In this document: one piece after another, positions 1-11,865 of the stretch
How positions within the stretch are numbered: position 1 is the stretch's first letter
How the letters are laid out: every line of letters starts with the position of its first letter
NCBI GenBank assembly: GCA_013399305.1
Contig: VXAI01000019.1
Coordinates: 944,703 to 1,008,702 of the forward strand
DNA: 64,000 nt
Direction: 5' to 3'
From: Rostratula benghalensis
Lineage: Eukaryota; Chordata; Aves; Charadriiformes; Rostratulidae
Position numbers and translations under genes: made by a program
The notes under the pieces: generated by a model
The model's input: only the letters and a program-made list of their open reading frames with translations
The model's database searches: none
What the model was told of the DNA's origin: nothing

Positions 1-2985
1 GGCTTTGCTTTGCTGATGTTAGGGATAAAAGCATGCACATCAGTCAGTAACCAACTTATCTACATCAATCTTACTAAGAACTTTTACTAACTAGAGGCTA
101 CTTTTGTGCTCAGGTATTACATAGTAATTCTTGTAGGTGTAAATGCTAATGGCAATTGTAGAAAGACTGGTGCTAGAGATGACACAGGCTTCTTTATGCT
201 GATTCAGGTAAAGTGGCATTGTGTGTACACAGGGATTGCTGTACAAGATATTTCCAACCATCTCTGCATACTACAAAACGGCCTTTCAGTATCTGTATGA
301 AGCAATGATCTATCTGTACCATCTACACTTCACTGCCATCTGAACTGAGGAAATATTTCCGGTATAAAACTGTCATTGCAAGATAGATGGTAAAATTTGA
401 ATCTTCTGAACTTTCAGGTACAAAGTAAAGCAGAACAGAACAAAAGAGCAGTATTTTCCTAAGCAACCTTTTCTACTTTGTCCCTATAGCACAAAAGAAC
501 AAAAACTTCCTTCTCCGACACTGCTGATCATGAACTTGTCTGGTTGAGCTGGGTTCTGCATCTGTGCAGCTGCTCTTCTGTACCACTAACTGATTTTTGG
601 AAATTTTGGGATTTTCAACACAAATATGTGCTCTACACCTTTTGTTGCCTGAAAACCTTGAATTACCTTAAATTTCTTCATCCATTAATTCAGACAAGTG
701 GAAGTATTATTTTTAGTTTATTACAGAGGGTTAAAAAACCCCAGGTTTGTTTTAAATAATAATAAACAATAAAAAAATCAACAGAGAATACTGGTGTGAC
801 ATTAGGAACCAATCTGTGAAACAGTGATTTGGAGTCAGAAACCTGGATTCATACCCATTTAAAATGGCAAAAGAGTTAAAAAGGCAACCACATATTAACT
901 CAGTAACTTCAGTAAACTAACAAATGACACGTTTTAGCTCATTTGGAACTTTCAAGCATCACTAGGGAGAGAATACATATTTGTGTTTAAAACCACAGGC
1001 GTCTTGCAATTGAGAAAAAGAACAGGGTGGATAAGGCTGTAGGCACGTATACATGGACTGTTAATAGGACAAATCCCAGAATTTCTGGCAACTTTTCCCA
1101 TAGACTTTTTGGCCAGATCTAAGCTGCCTTTAAGAATTGTTCCAAGGACACATGAAAGCATCCATCTATTCTGGCTGCATTTCAGACTTCTACAATTCCC
1201 ACAGGCAGCACATTGCAAAGGGCCCCTTCCACTCTCCCTGAGGCAAACTCTTCTTCCATTTCTCCAGCCACTGGCTAACCTAGGATACATCTAAAATGTA
1301 ATGGTCAAGTGGAAGGAATTCTGCCTCACTCCTGCAATACTGAAAATTGTTCACTTTTTGGGGGTTTTTTTTTTCCAATTTGCTTGCAGAAACATCTCTG
1401 AATTATTAAAATAATTCCATTACTGAAAGTGAGACAATAATGAATTTTATTTCAGACCAATGTCCCAGAGCTGCCATTGCTTCAGCTGTTCTTCATGCCC
1501 ACTTGTAAATGGATTTCAAAAGGTTAAGACAAAATTGTATGGCATAATGACAATTCATATTTATTCTAATTGCCATAATTTAGTAGAAAATAACTTTGGC
1601 CAATAAATCACTTTCAGGCAATTCTTTCTCAAGACAAAGCCAGGCTTTATCACAAGGCCAGCTGTCAGGGATTGTTTGTTCTTTAAAGTTAAAAACTTTG
1701 GATGTATAAAAGCCCAAATGTCATTGCCAGTGTAAGAGTCTTTTGGAGGAATAAGACGAGTTAATCCACCCAATAAGGAAAACACAAAAATAATACTGAA
1801 TGCTTCAATTCCTGCAATTCATACCTGTTTTCACTTTCAAGAACTTGCTTCATTCTATAGCTACTGAAATGAAACAATACACATATTTCAGATTTGCAAC
1901 ACGTAGTATTGTCTGATTTGGAACTCAAAATTGATATTTTTATGTCACGAAATATTATTAAAAATTGAATTAATTTTCTCTACAGTTGATCTGTTCAGAA
2001 ATGTATTTTAAAGGTTGTCTCTTGATCCTCCTGGCTCACCTCTCTTCCCTTAAAAAAAAAAAAAAGACCATAAACCCCCTGAAGTAAACAAATTACTACT
2101 TTCTGTGGCAGTAAGGAGTATGTTGAATCCGCACTGATTGTCCTGTCACTTAATTTTCAGATCACTAAGCTTGTGAGTCATTATTTCCCAACATGTCAAA
2201 ACCATTTCAAGGGGGTTTAATGCTCAAATATCTTGTGTATACCATAATTTGAATGCCTCTTTGGGTTCTTTCTGAGTTAGGCAGTAAGTATATAAACTCA
2301 AATGTTACTAAATCCTAGTTTGTATTGCACAAACATTTTGTGGGTTTGGAAATCAGGCTGAGACAGTTACAGAGATTAAAAATAAAAACGCCCTGAAAAT
2401 TTTCATTTTCTTTAATTTCAGTCCGTGAAAAATCTTGTTCATTTTTCATTTAGGGTTGTTCCTTTTCAAGAGGTATTCTGGGACTTGTGACTGGTGCTCA
2501 AATCTCTAAAGTATAACTAGCTAAAGGTAGTTTTTACCATTTGCTTCTAGCTTACTATTTGGAAGATCACCTGTTAGGCCCAGACCTTCCCAAAACTATT
2601 CTGGCATTTATGATATCGTTGCTGAATTGAATTTGCTCTACAATACAAGGTCTTGAAGTTGAAACTGCAACAGCAGTTTGCAGCTTCCCCCTTCCCTTTT
2701 ATCCCCAAGGAACATATTGCATTAATTTTAAGTTGGTTTACTCTCATCTTCTGAGGACAATACATGGTGTTGTCGTAAAACTATGAAATCCCATATAATC
2801 TGGAGACCAAAATTAAATGTTACATAATGTAGTCTCTCTCCCTATACGTCATGACAACACTATGTATGACCAAGGATGTCCAAGAAGAACAATGTCTCTG
2901 TAAGCCAGAAGTTATTAAAGGAGGGAAAGTAATTTGTCTCAAAAATCTGAGACATCCCTGTGTCCAATGATATTTATGAAATTAG
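1..2985. other. gene-free AT-rich sequence
   Basis: No coding exon, RNA gene or recognisable repeat family was seen on either strand. The longest open frame is a minus-strand run of about 112 codons near 952-1290, with no recognisable domain and composition like its surroundings. Short A or T runs occur near 1364 and 2051. Confidence 0.6.
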
Positions 2986-3010
2986 TGTCTCGCCTCTTTG
3001 GCGAGAGACA
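2986..3010. repeat. GC-rich hairpin in AT-rich DNA
   Basis: TGTCTCGCC is followed by a five-base TCTTT loop and then GGCGAGAGACA. TCGCC pairs with GGCGA and TGTC pairs with GACA, leaving a two-base GA bulge. The GC content of the stem stands out from the surrounding sequence. Nothing nearby says whether it is transcribed. Confidence 0.6.
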
Positions 3011-4470
3011 AAAAGGTCAAATTGCTATATACATAAATTTTCAAATCAGAAAAAATATTTAGTCTGGCTTTCAGTATAAATGTAGATCACAAAGCATTAC
3101 ACCAGTAACTGTTTCATTGTTTTCTCTCCTACATCCCTTAGACAAGGGATAATAATAATTTATTAAAATATCAATACAGGCCAAGAATTCTGAAAGAACT
3201 AATGCAAATATAGGAAAACAAAATACACACAGAGTTGAAATTTGGAAGATTTCTTTATGAAAAGTAACCTTAGCTATTAGTAGCAATGTTTAATATTGTT
3301 GTATACCATGCAAGATTTGAAAGTTAGTGATAAACTCTAAGAGGCTGTTGGGTGAGAGAATCCAAGGCTCTTAATTTGAATACCTCTACTGTAAACAGCT
3401 TGATGATAAAATTCTCAACTGAGGAAACATCCGCTTGCATTTACCAAGATTGCTGTATTCAGAGAAACTGCATAAGATCTCTAATCAGTTTTTCACTTCA
3501 AATTACTTCTTGATGTAACTTCAAATTTCAACATAATAACTACGGCTACCACACATGCGTGTCACGTTCATGTCAATGAACAGAACAAATTCCAGGAAAT
3601 AGAGAAGGACAGAAAGTACTAAAGTAATGGAGAGAAGAAAAAAATCTTTATCCTTCCCTTGCATTTCAGAATATACTTACAAGAATTTTAAAAGGAAGTG
3701 TAGCAGCTGATATTGCCTGAGCTTAGGGTTTACTGTACGTATTAACATTTAAAGAGCTATCAAGCACTAACTATTGCCATTATTATTATTTGATGAGGGC
3801 AGGGCATAGACTGAATTTTACTGCTCAGGCAGTTGCCTTCACAGTTACTGTAGTCTCTTGGATTACATAAAGCCCTTCAATCTGTTAAATGACTCCATTT
3901 TATATCACAGATTTGCCAACCTCTACAAGGACAAGGTCTGGTTGTTTTCCAAACAAGCCTGAATATCCTTTACAGAAAAACACATGGACAGATGGCCACC
4001 TTCCCTGCTGATGTTACGTTAGAAATGTGCTTGGAGGGAAATTCTGTCAACATCTCTTGAGTCATATTTTTGCCTTATTTATTTTGGAATATTATCTAAT
4101 GTGGTGAAGTTCATTAATAAATTTTATATCAGTGATCCATGTAACCTTATTTGATTGATAAAGAACTGTCTACATTTCTCTTTATTGTTCTATGGGGAAA
4201 ACAAAGCATGAAACAATCTACCAAAGTAAAAACTTCAGAATAGTACTTTTATAAACATTTCTTAATCTATTCTTTGATTTAATTCACTTAGAATAAACAC
4301 CCCCTCATGAGCAAATTCTTAGATGATGCTGAAGGACTGCACTGCAAAACAGTTTTAGCAACCCTTAGCATATCCCATAGAACTTTTTGTGATCTCCAGG
4401 TGGTAAACATGGGAGATAAGTTTACCTCCAGAACTGCACTAGAGACTCTCAGACAGAATTTACCATTGGG
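3011..4470. other. gene-free AT-rich sequence
   Basis: No exon, RNA gene or repeat family was recognised. The short open frames present have no recognisable domain. Confidence 0.55.
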
Positions 4471-4479
4471 GAAAAAAGG

Positions 4480-4510
<31 letters not shown>

Positions 4511-4511
4511 G
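4471..4511 (+). repeat. A-rich tract
   Basis: An almost pure A run of about 40 bases, interrupted by a few G residues. A long A tract can be the tail of a retrocopy, so I looked upstream. The open frame there (about 4307-4522) does not resemble a known protein and no upstream gene-like segment was recognised. A simple low-complexity tract is the better call. Confidence 0.8.
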
Positions 4512-7500
4512 ACATGGATTAGACCGATATTTACAACTGCACTCAAAAGGAACCTTCAGGTTGTTCTTAAGCCTGGTAACCTTCACAGAAACAGGCAGTA
4601 TCTTATTTGGTCTAATTACACACATATTTTACTTATAGAAGTTGTAAGGTAAAAAGGTAATCTGACAAAACTCTGACAGAAGTACTCTGAAAACTCCCTC
4701 CTTCTAAAGGATACAGCCTGCTAATTTAGAATCGTATCACCTATATCATCATAGTGTCATCTATATCAATTAACAAGCGTGCATTATTAATAGCAATAAA
4801 TTATTAAATACCCATATGGAAAATATTCATTTAGCATAACTTAGCAACTTGTTTTAAAGTACTGTTCTAAAGTTTCTGGATTTTAAATCTCAGTACCTTA
4901 ATGCTCTAATATGGCTCTTCTTGAAGAAGTTTCAGTAGATTTCTTTACCAAAGACGACCCTATGATAACTAATACTCATATCTTTACACCAATAACAAAT
5001 ATTCAAATGATATTCTCCATTCAAGAATAGGGAAAACAGGGAGAATAACATGAAGTGGAAATCAATTTTGCCTCTTAGTTCCTTTCGTTCTGCAGGCTAC
5101 CTGAAACTTCCAGTCTTGCTTCAAATCCTATATGCTTTAGCTCTGGAGACTGACTGATGGAGGAGATACAACTACTGAGTGCAGTAAAGTATCACCAAGA
5201 AAGAGCAAAGGAACCAGTCACCCAGTGGCGTGGAAACTTTCACACACTGAGGCCAACTACACAGCAATTTCTTGCTCATAAAGAGAGACACATTTCTGAA
5301 GCAAAAAATTCATGGATAAATCCACGCCAAATGAGTCCTGAGAGCTTATCTGAACTAGAGAGACCTGCAGCAAATTGCATAAACAAGAACATCTTTAAGT
5401 CAGTAATAAGAGATCAGATCTCTACAGGTTGTTGTCAAAACCACCTGCATTCTAAGGTAGCTCCAGGATGTATTTGTACCTACCATGTGCTATAAGCACA
5501 GACAAAAGGCACAGAATTTTGCCTTATGCAACTTTTCCAAAACATTGATTAAAATATAAAAAGTGCATTATCCTTATTTAAACATACAGACCTATTGTAA
5601 CACGTGAAACTCAAGCCACATCACATAAACTTTGAGCCATTTATGTAAAAAAGATTATAGAGGCGTTTGATGCAACTATATTTCCAGCATGGAATCAGCA
5701 AGGGAGATTTATATGAGCTTTTAGTCTCGCTGAGAAATCTCTACAATTTTTAGAGAAGAGAAAGGAAACAGAGGCAGAAAGACTGGAACAAAACCTAGTA
5801 TCACGGAGGGCCTGAAAGTCTGGCTGCGTTCAGTTTTGTTTTATTTCTTTAAGGCAAATCAATCATCCTACATCTGACAATGAAATGGTTTGTTTGGGGT
5901 TTTTTTTAAATTAATTTATCCATATGCTGCTGATTTATTATCAGTGCTAAAATACCAAGAATTACCATGAAAGTTATAACTAAAGAAACTGGGGGGAAAG
6001 TCCCCTATTCTAAAGGAACCAAGTGTGGTTTCTATAGGAATGGTTAGGGAATAAAATACAGCTCTATTCCTAATCTGGTACCAAACACATTAGAAAAAAG
6101 TCATACAATTCTTGACAATCTGTGGACCTCACCTTCAAATCCTTAGATGCATTTGAACAAAGAAAGCACCAGGAGGTGTTAACAACTTATGATGATTCCT
6201 AAAATCAACCCACAAATGCGGCATTGAGACTAGACTAATGCCACCCAGGTTTTTTATAGTTGTTTAATAGGTTTTGAAGTGGAAGATCTGGTCTAATTCC
6301 CTTCTCTCTCTGACTTTCCCATCAACTGTGCCAAGCAGGCTATGAGCAAGAAGATAATGACGGTGCTATGCCACTCTAAAATAAAATAAAACAATGCTTC
6401 ATTGTGGGAATTGCAATTGTGTAGACTAATAATTAGAGCCATTTCTGAGTTCCATTGTGTCACATCTTCAAACCTCCAGCTGGAAACATCTATGACAAGT
6501 CCAACACAACCATATAAAGATACCATGCAGATAAACCATATTTAAGCACTATAGGTTTAAAAAAAACCAAACCAATCTTCTCTCTCCTTCCAAAGCCAAC
6601 CCTACTGTGCAGTACTGATGGTTTTCATCTTCCACTAGAGACATGGCTGCTGCCTATGCCTTTCTAATCTCATGCAAAAAAAAAAAACTGAAACAAAACT
6701 TTAAAAGATTCCCTAATTTAAATATTTTCTTAATTCTTCTTAAATAATTAAAGAATAAATGAATGTTTATATTTTTGTCAATTACGTGGCTAACTGATAT
6801 ATGCCTAACAATTATCACTTAAGGTCTGACATTCGGAGGAGTCCTTTGTGTTGTCATTTATACCTAACCACCCTGATATTTATTTCATATGTCCTAACAC
6901 ATGCATAGAAAATTACAATTAGTAATATCAATTACTATGCCTATTAACTGCAATGCTGATTTTTATTCAACAATACTGAAGACTGAAAAGTCTCTGAAAA
7001 TCGTGGCCACACGCTATCACCCACCACAAACTTGATTTTCATTGTGCCAGTACGATTTAAAGGTTTTTACTACAAAAATAAACAGTGAGTGCTATTGCTT
7101 TATTTTTTACTCAAAGCTACTGCTTTGAGTTCTGCTCAATATTTCAGACTATAAAATATATAAATGAAGATTTAGAGCATTTGTATTTCTGGTCCTATTA
7201 CTTTGTCTAGCAACATTAAAGCCCAAATACTTTTAAAAAAATCTGATTTGGGTAAAGAAAAAGTTACTAGAACAAAAAAACCACAACAGACTAATGGAAA
7301 ACCCCGAGATTAAATTAGTACAAATGAGCAAGATCAGTAATCTCAACAACATTTCTGCAATATTCATATTGGTGGCATGTACAAGAATTGTAAAAAACAA
7401 GAATTGAATTTATTAATCCAAAATACAGAAAGTCCTAGGAATGCAGGAAGTATGTTCTCAGCCATTTAAATTCCTTTGCAACATAAAACTAGGAAAGAAA

Positions 7501-8738
7501 AACCAACCTGCATTTATTTTCTTTCAGATTTATTCTATTTCTCTGTGATTTAGTTATTTGCTACTATTATTTATTTATTTAATTACTACCAGATTGTGAC
7601 TATTTTGAGGAAATAATTAATTCATTTAACAGTTGTCCTCACTAACCTTCAGTTGGAAAAAAATGAGCAGCATAACTTGGCTAAAGCCCTGGAGATGAAG
7701 CAGTGCAGTCCACTAGGAGTTTACTGCCCGGTTGTGTGGAAGGAGCAGAGCAATCATGGGTGGATGCTCTTAGGAAACAAACACTTTTATGACCATAGCC
7801 TGAATGAACTACCTCCTTTAGTAAAAGCACTGTGGTTCTAAATATGTGCTGGCACTGATGCACAAGACAAAATAAACATGCTTACAATACAAGTGTCCGA
7901 TAATCTTCAGACACCTTGGTGATCACCACAGTTGAGGAAAATTCCCTTTCCTATTTATTTAATTAAATTAATGGGAAAAAATGAAGGAAAGTACAGATGT
8001 TTTGGTTTCATGTTCTTCTTTCTTACCACCTATTCAAAAAGATTTAGTGGCCCATTGATGGTGTTTGTGGATTTTCTCTATGGCTTGGGATCTAGTCTAA
8101 TGAACAAGTTCATTGACCGGGAGGGACAGTGCTTGGCAAAATGTGCCATAGACCTGTACAGCCTTTATCTTTACTTCTAAGACAAGCTCAAGTAACCACT
8201 GTGACACCGGTTAAAATATGGATTAGGAATAATGTGGGATTGAAATACTCAAGTCCAATCCTTTAAGGGCTGGGATTCTCAGAAAAATTACCTCCACAGG
8301 CTTCCCAAAGATTTTTGTAATGTGCAGCCCGATGGAATGTCTACAGAATAAAGCAGATCTCTTGAAAGCTGTTTAAGTGGTGCACCACAGGGTACAAAAG
8401 CTTTCCTCACAAAGGTCAACATAAGTCCCCAAAAGAAGTCAGTTTAGTAGACTTCTAAGTCTATACTTTGCAAGCACAGACGAAAATGAGAAAAAGAAAA
8501 GTGAAGAGAAAGAAGAAAGTGAAATTCAAATCACTATGGACAGGTTTAAGCCAACATCTTTTTTTACATTTTCGCTCTACTAAAACAATCATTTCTTACA
8601 TGATTTCACATTTTTCCTCCTATAGGTGTCATTCTAATGAAGTCTATATATAACGTATGAAGACTGTTGGGCTAAGGTTCCATGCTTAATTTCTTGTAAA
8701 TATTGGAAGCTAAAAGAAGGGTGGAGGTGAACAGCTGA
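4512..8738. other. gene-free AT-rich sequence
   Basis: No gene or repeat family was recognised. Open frames of up to about 112 codons (for example 5157-5495 plus) show no domain and no similarity that I can name. Confidence 0.55.
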
Positions 8739-8758
8739 AAATAAATAAATAAATAAAT
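8739..8758 (+). repeat. (AAAT)5 microsatellite
   Basis: Five perfect AAAT units, preceded by one more A-rich unit and followed by ATGAAAAC. It is a short tetranucleotide array. Confidence 0.9.
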
Positions 8759-10039
8759 GAAAACACAAACCCCAAAAAACTTTGAACTCTTTGGATTCAT
8801 ATTATGCATCTGCCAGAGTTTTCTATTTCCATTTTTGGAGTTAAACAATGATCTTTGAAGCTTTTCAATATTCCAGTTATTTTGGTTTTTAATTATGTAT
8901 TTTACTCCTCTATAATCACACTTACATTGCTATACCAGAAAAAGCTGTCTGGATTCTATATATATTTGGCAGATAAATGAGAAGTTAGGATATGATGCTG
9001 TTTTTATGGTTTTTATATTCAAGTATCTATACCCTGCTTTCTGCTCCCCCAAATAAAACCTGCTTATTCTGTTTCTGTTGACACACAGTCTTGATTTTGT
9101 TTAGTTAAGATTTCAGCTGAAAAAGCTGTGCTCTTCCTAACACACTTTGAAATCTGTGTCCTCTGAAAAATTTTAGTCCTAAAGATAACACCCTGCTGAC
9201 TGTTTCAGGTCTGTTCAAAATTCCTCAGCATTTACTCATTTTCTCAGCACTTTCTCAGCAATTTCTCTCCTTTACCTCACAGAAGACCACACCAAGAGCA
9301 GACATTGACACAATCACAGTGCTGTTCTGTTGAGACAGACTGAGTCTGAGTGACATCAAGAGGAGACAACATTTTTCCTGTGGTAAGAACATCCCATCTG
9401 GGGATTTCTGTTGTGTTAGTTTGAGATTATCATTAGACCTACGTGCCTTTTATGAAAGATTGGAAACTACTTGATGATTTCAATGGCAAGGTAAGGGTTT
9501 GTATAAACTGTTAGAGTAAAAGGAAAAGTATTCCTTTAAGCTTTTACACACCCTATATTCTCTCTCCCTTCCCTCCACAGTTTTGGTTAAAATAGAAAGA
9601 CACCATCTGACTCAGCAAGACAAACTACTGCTTTCAGCAAACAGAAACCAAGTCCCTCCAGCCCAAAACATAGCAGCAGACCGTGCTTAGCAGAAATTTC
9701 TGAGACAGGAGAGGATTAGCACCATTGCGGGGCATGCTTTATACAAAAAAAGAGTACACCGTGCAGACAAAGTGGAAGTGTTTTCTCAAAGGTGAGAGGA
9801 AGCACTTTTAATCATCTGGGAACTGTGTTTGAAGTGAAAATGAGTCATCCCTACACATCCCTCATATTCCAGGGATTAAGAGTCAAATTTTGATGAATGA
9901 AATTTATGGAAAGGCATTTACTGTAATGAATTGAGTAAGAGTTGGATGAACTCATCTTAGGAAAATTTAAAGGCGGCTAAAAACATTTCAAAGTTCATGT
10001 TAAATCTAAGAAATTTTATTTGGGTCACAAACTGAAATT
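8759..10039. other. gene-free sequence with a small degenerate tandem array
   Basis: No gene was recognised. At 9222-9266 a unit close to TTTCTCAGCA(A/C) recurs about four times with substitutions, giving a small degenerate tandem array of roughly 11-base period. The remainder is unique AT-rich sequence. Confidence 0.55.
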
Positions 10040-10075
10040 GAGGTGAGTTTTGTGAGTGCTCCAAACACTCACCTC
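10040..10075. repeat. inverted repeat with 9-base arms
   Basis: GAGGTGAGT (10040-10048) is the exact reverse complement of ACTCACCTC (10067-10075), with 18 bases between them. An alternative inner pairing of GTGAGTG with CACTCAC is possible. The structure may be fortuitous. Confidence 0.6.
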
Positions 10076-11840
10076 GTCATATTATCACATTAATGAGCTC
10101 TTAATCACAATTCCTCCTAATCCTCAGGAATAGTTAATTATTTATACAAAATGAAACAGATCCAGGAAGGAAAGAGGGAAAGCAGAGGGAAAGAGATAAA
10201 TAGGTCATGAGGAAGAGTGAAAGAGAGAGAAGGGAAGTGGGACAGAAAGCCACTGCAAAATGCTCCACAACTAATTAAATACCTTATTATTCTGATTTCA
10301 CACTCACCCTCCCAAACAGAAAGTTTGAATATGCAAGCAAGGTTTATTTGCTCTTCAGAAAAAGGCTATTTTATCCAAAAAGAAATTGAGATAATTTTCA
10401 GTATGGAGAAAAATGTGTTTCAACTATGAGTTTTAGGAGTTCAAAACAAGTAAACAACTCAAAGATGAGACGTAGATAGACACCAAGCAAGTAATTCTGC
10501 CACTCTCACTAATACTGTGTAATAGCATAACCATTACAGTTTCATTTTCTCTCATTTCTTTTCATGCATTAAAATAAATATATAAGAACAAGATTTACAG
10601 GGTAAGACTAAACTCAAAAGGTCAAGCCGAGATATATCAGAAAATTACTACAAAGACACAGCAATTCTACAAAACTACCGTGAGTTCCACACTCATTATT
10701 ATATATAAAAAGTGGGAAAGAAAAATGTTGTTACATAAAGTATAAAATACAGACTCAAATGATTATTGGTTATTGGACAGGTAAAATAGCAGCATTAACA
10801 GATGGGTAAGAAAACAGAAGCGACCATGTTGTACAGTACTCTATGTTGTTTACAGATATAAAAGCTGAAAATACCTAAAAACATAAATTGAAGCTGAAAT
10901 GTCAGGGAAACTGCCTTAGAATACAAAAACCTATGCTTTAAGATACAAAAATCCACACTCCACCAATGTCAGTCATATTAATAAAATGCTATAAAGGCTT
11001 TTACAGACTCCAGGAAGGGAACCAAAGACACATTCCTGTTACCTGCAGGTTAATGTTAATTGACTACAGATTTCAGAATGGATTTCCATGTTTTCCAATG
11101 CCACTTAAGCCAACCAGACACAAGACTTTGATGATCACCTAGTTATCTATTAAAAACATGATTTGTGCCAGAAATATCACAAAATATTTCAAAACATTTA
11201 TTCTATGTCAACAAAATCTAATTTATGCTCACTGTTGTTTTGATTCCCTCCCCCAGCCTTCATAAATGGAAAAAAAAAAGAAAAAAAAAAAAAGAGAAGT
11301 AGCTCTAAGGACTAAGTATGAAATAGGCACACTCTGCTGTGGAAGCAGTGACTCTGAAAGTTGCTCATGCTCTAATAAAATATATTTATGTAATCACTGA
11401 GTAATTTAATAAGATAGCAAGGACAATGAGCCTAAGTTATGCAAATCAGCAACAGGTTTGAACACGCATTTCAGCCATTCTCAAAATACTAGCTCAAATG
11501 CATTTGAGTCCAAAATTTGTCTGTGATTTAAGTAAAGAGGATGCACAAATGGTGTCCCAACAAGGCGAGCACATTTAAAGGGCACTGCTTCTCCAGTTCA
11601 GTAAATCTTTAAAAGCTGCTAGCTATTGATTTTGCTTCAGATAACATTCAACCCTAAATTGCTAAGGACCTTGGTACAGCTTTCCACGATCCAATGTACT
11701 TATATTATTAGGTAAGGGCTCCAGGTTACAGTTGCGTTGTGGAACAGCAGGTGAAATCTCACTGCAGTTGATTTTATAATTAAAGAATTACCTTGAGTAA
11801 AATATGAAAATGGAAATTAGAACAATTTCTCTTTTGAATG
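10076..11840. other. gene-free AT-rich sequence
   Basis: No exon, RNA gene or repeat family was recognised. An A-rich run lies near 11270-11293. Confidence 0.55.
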
Positions 11841-11865
11841 TTGAATTCATTCTGAATGAATTCAA
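11841..11865. repeat. perfect 25-base palindrome
   Basis: TTGAATTCATTC (11841-11852) and GAATGAATTCAA (11854-11865) are exact reverse complements around a single central T at 11853. Each arm contains GAATTC. It could form a cruciform or bind a symmetric factor. No adjacent gene gives it a context. Confidence 0.85.

Noticed and set aside
4307..4522. Open frame ending in a Lys-rich tail, considered as a retrocopy with poly-A
   Set aside because: The upstream part matches no protein that I recognise, and the Lys run is just the A tract translated.
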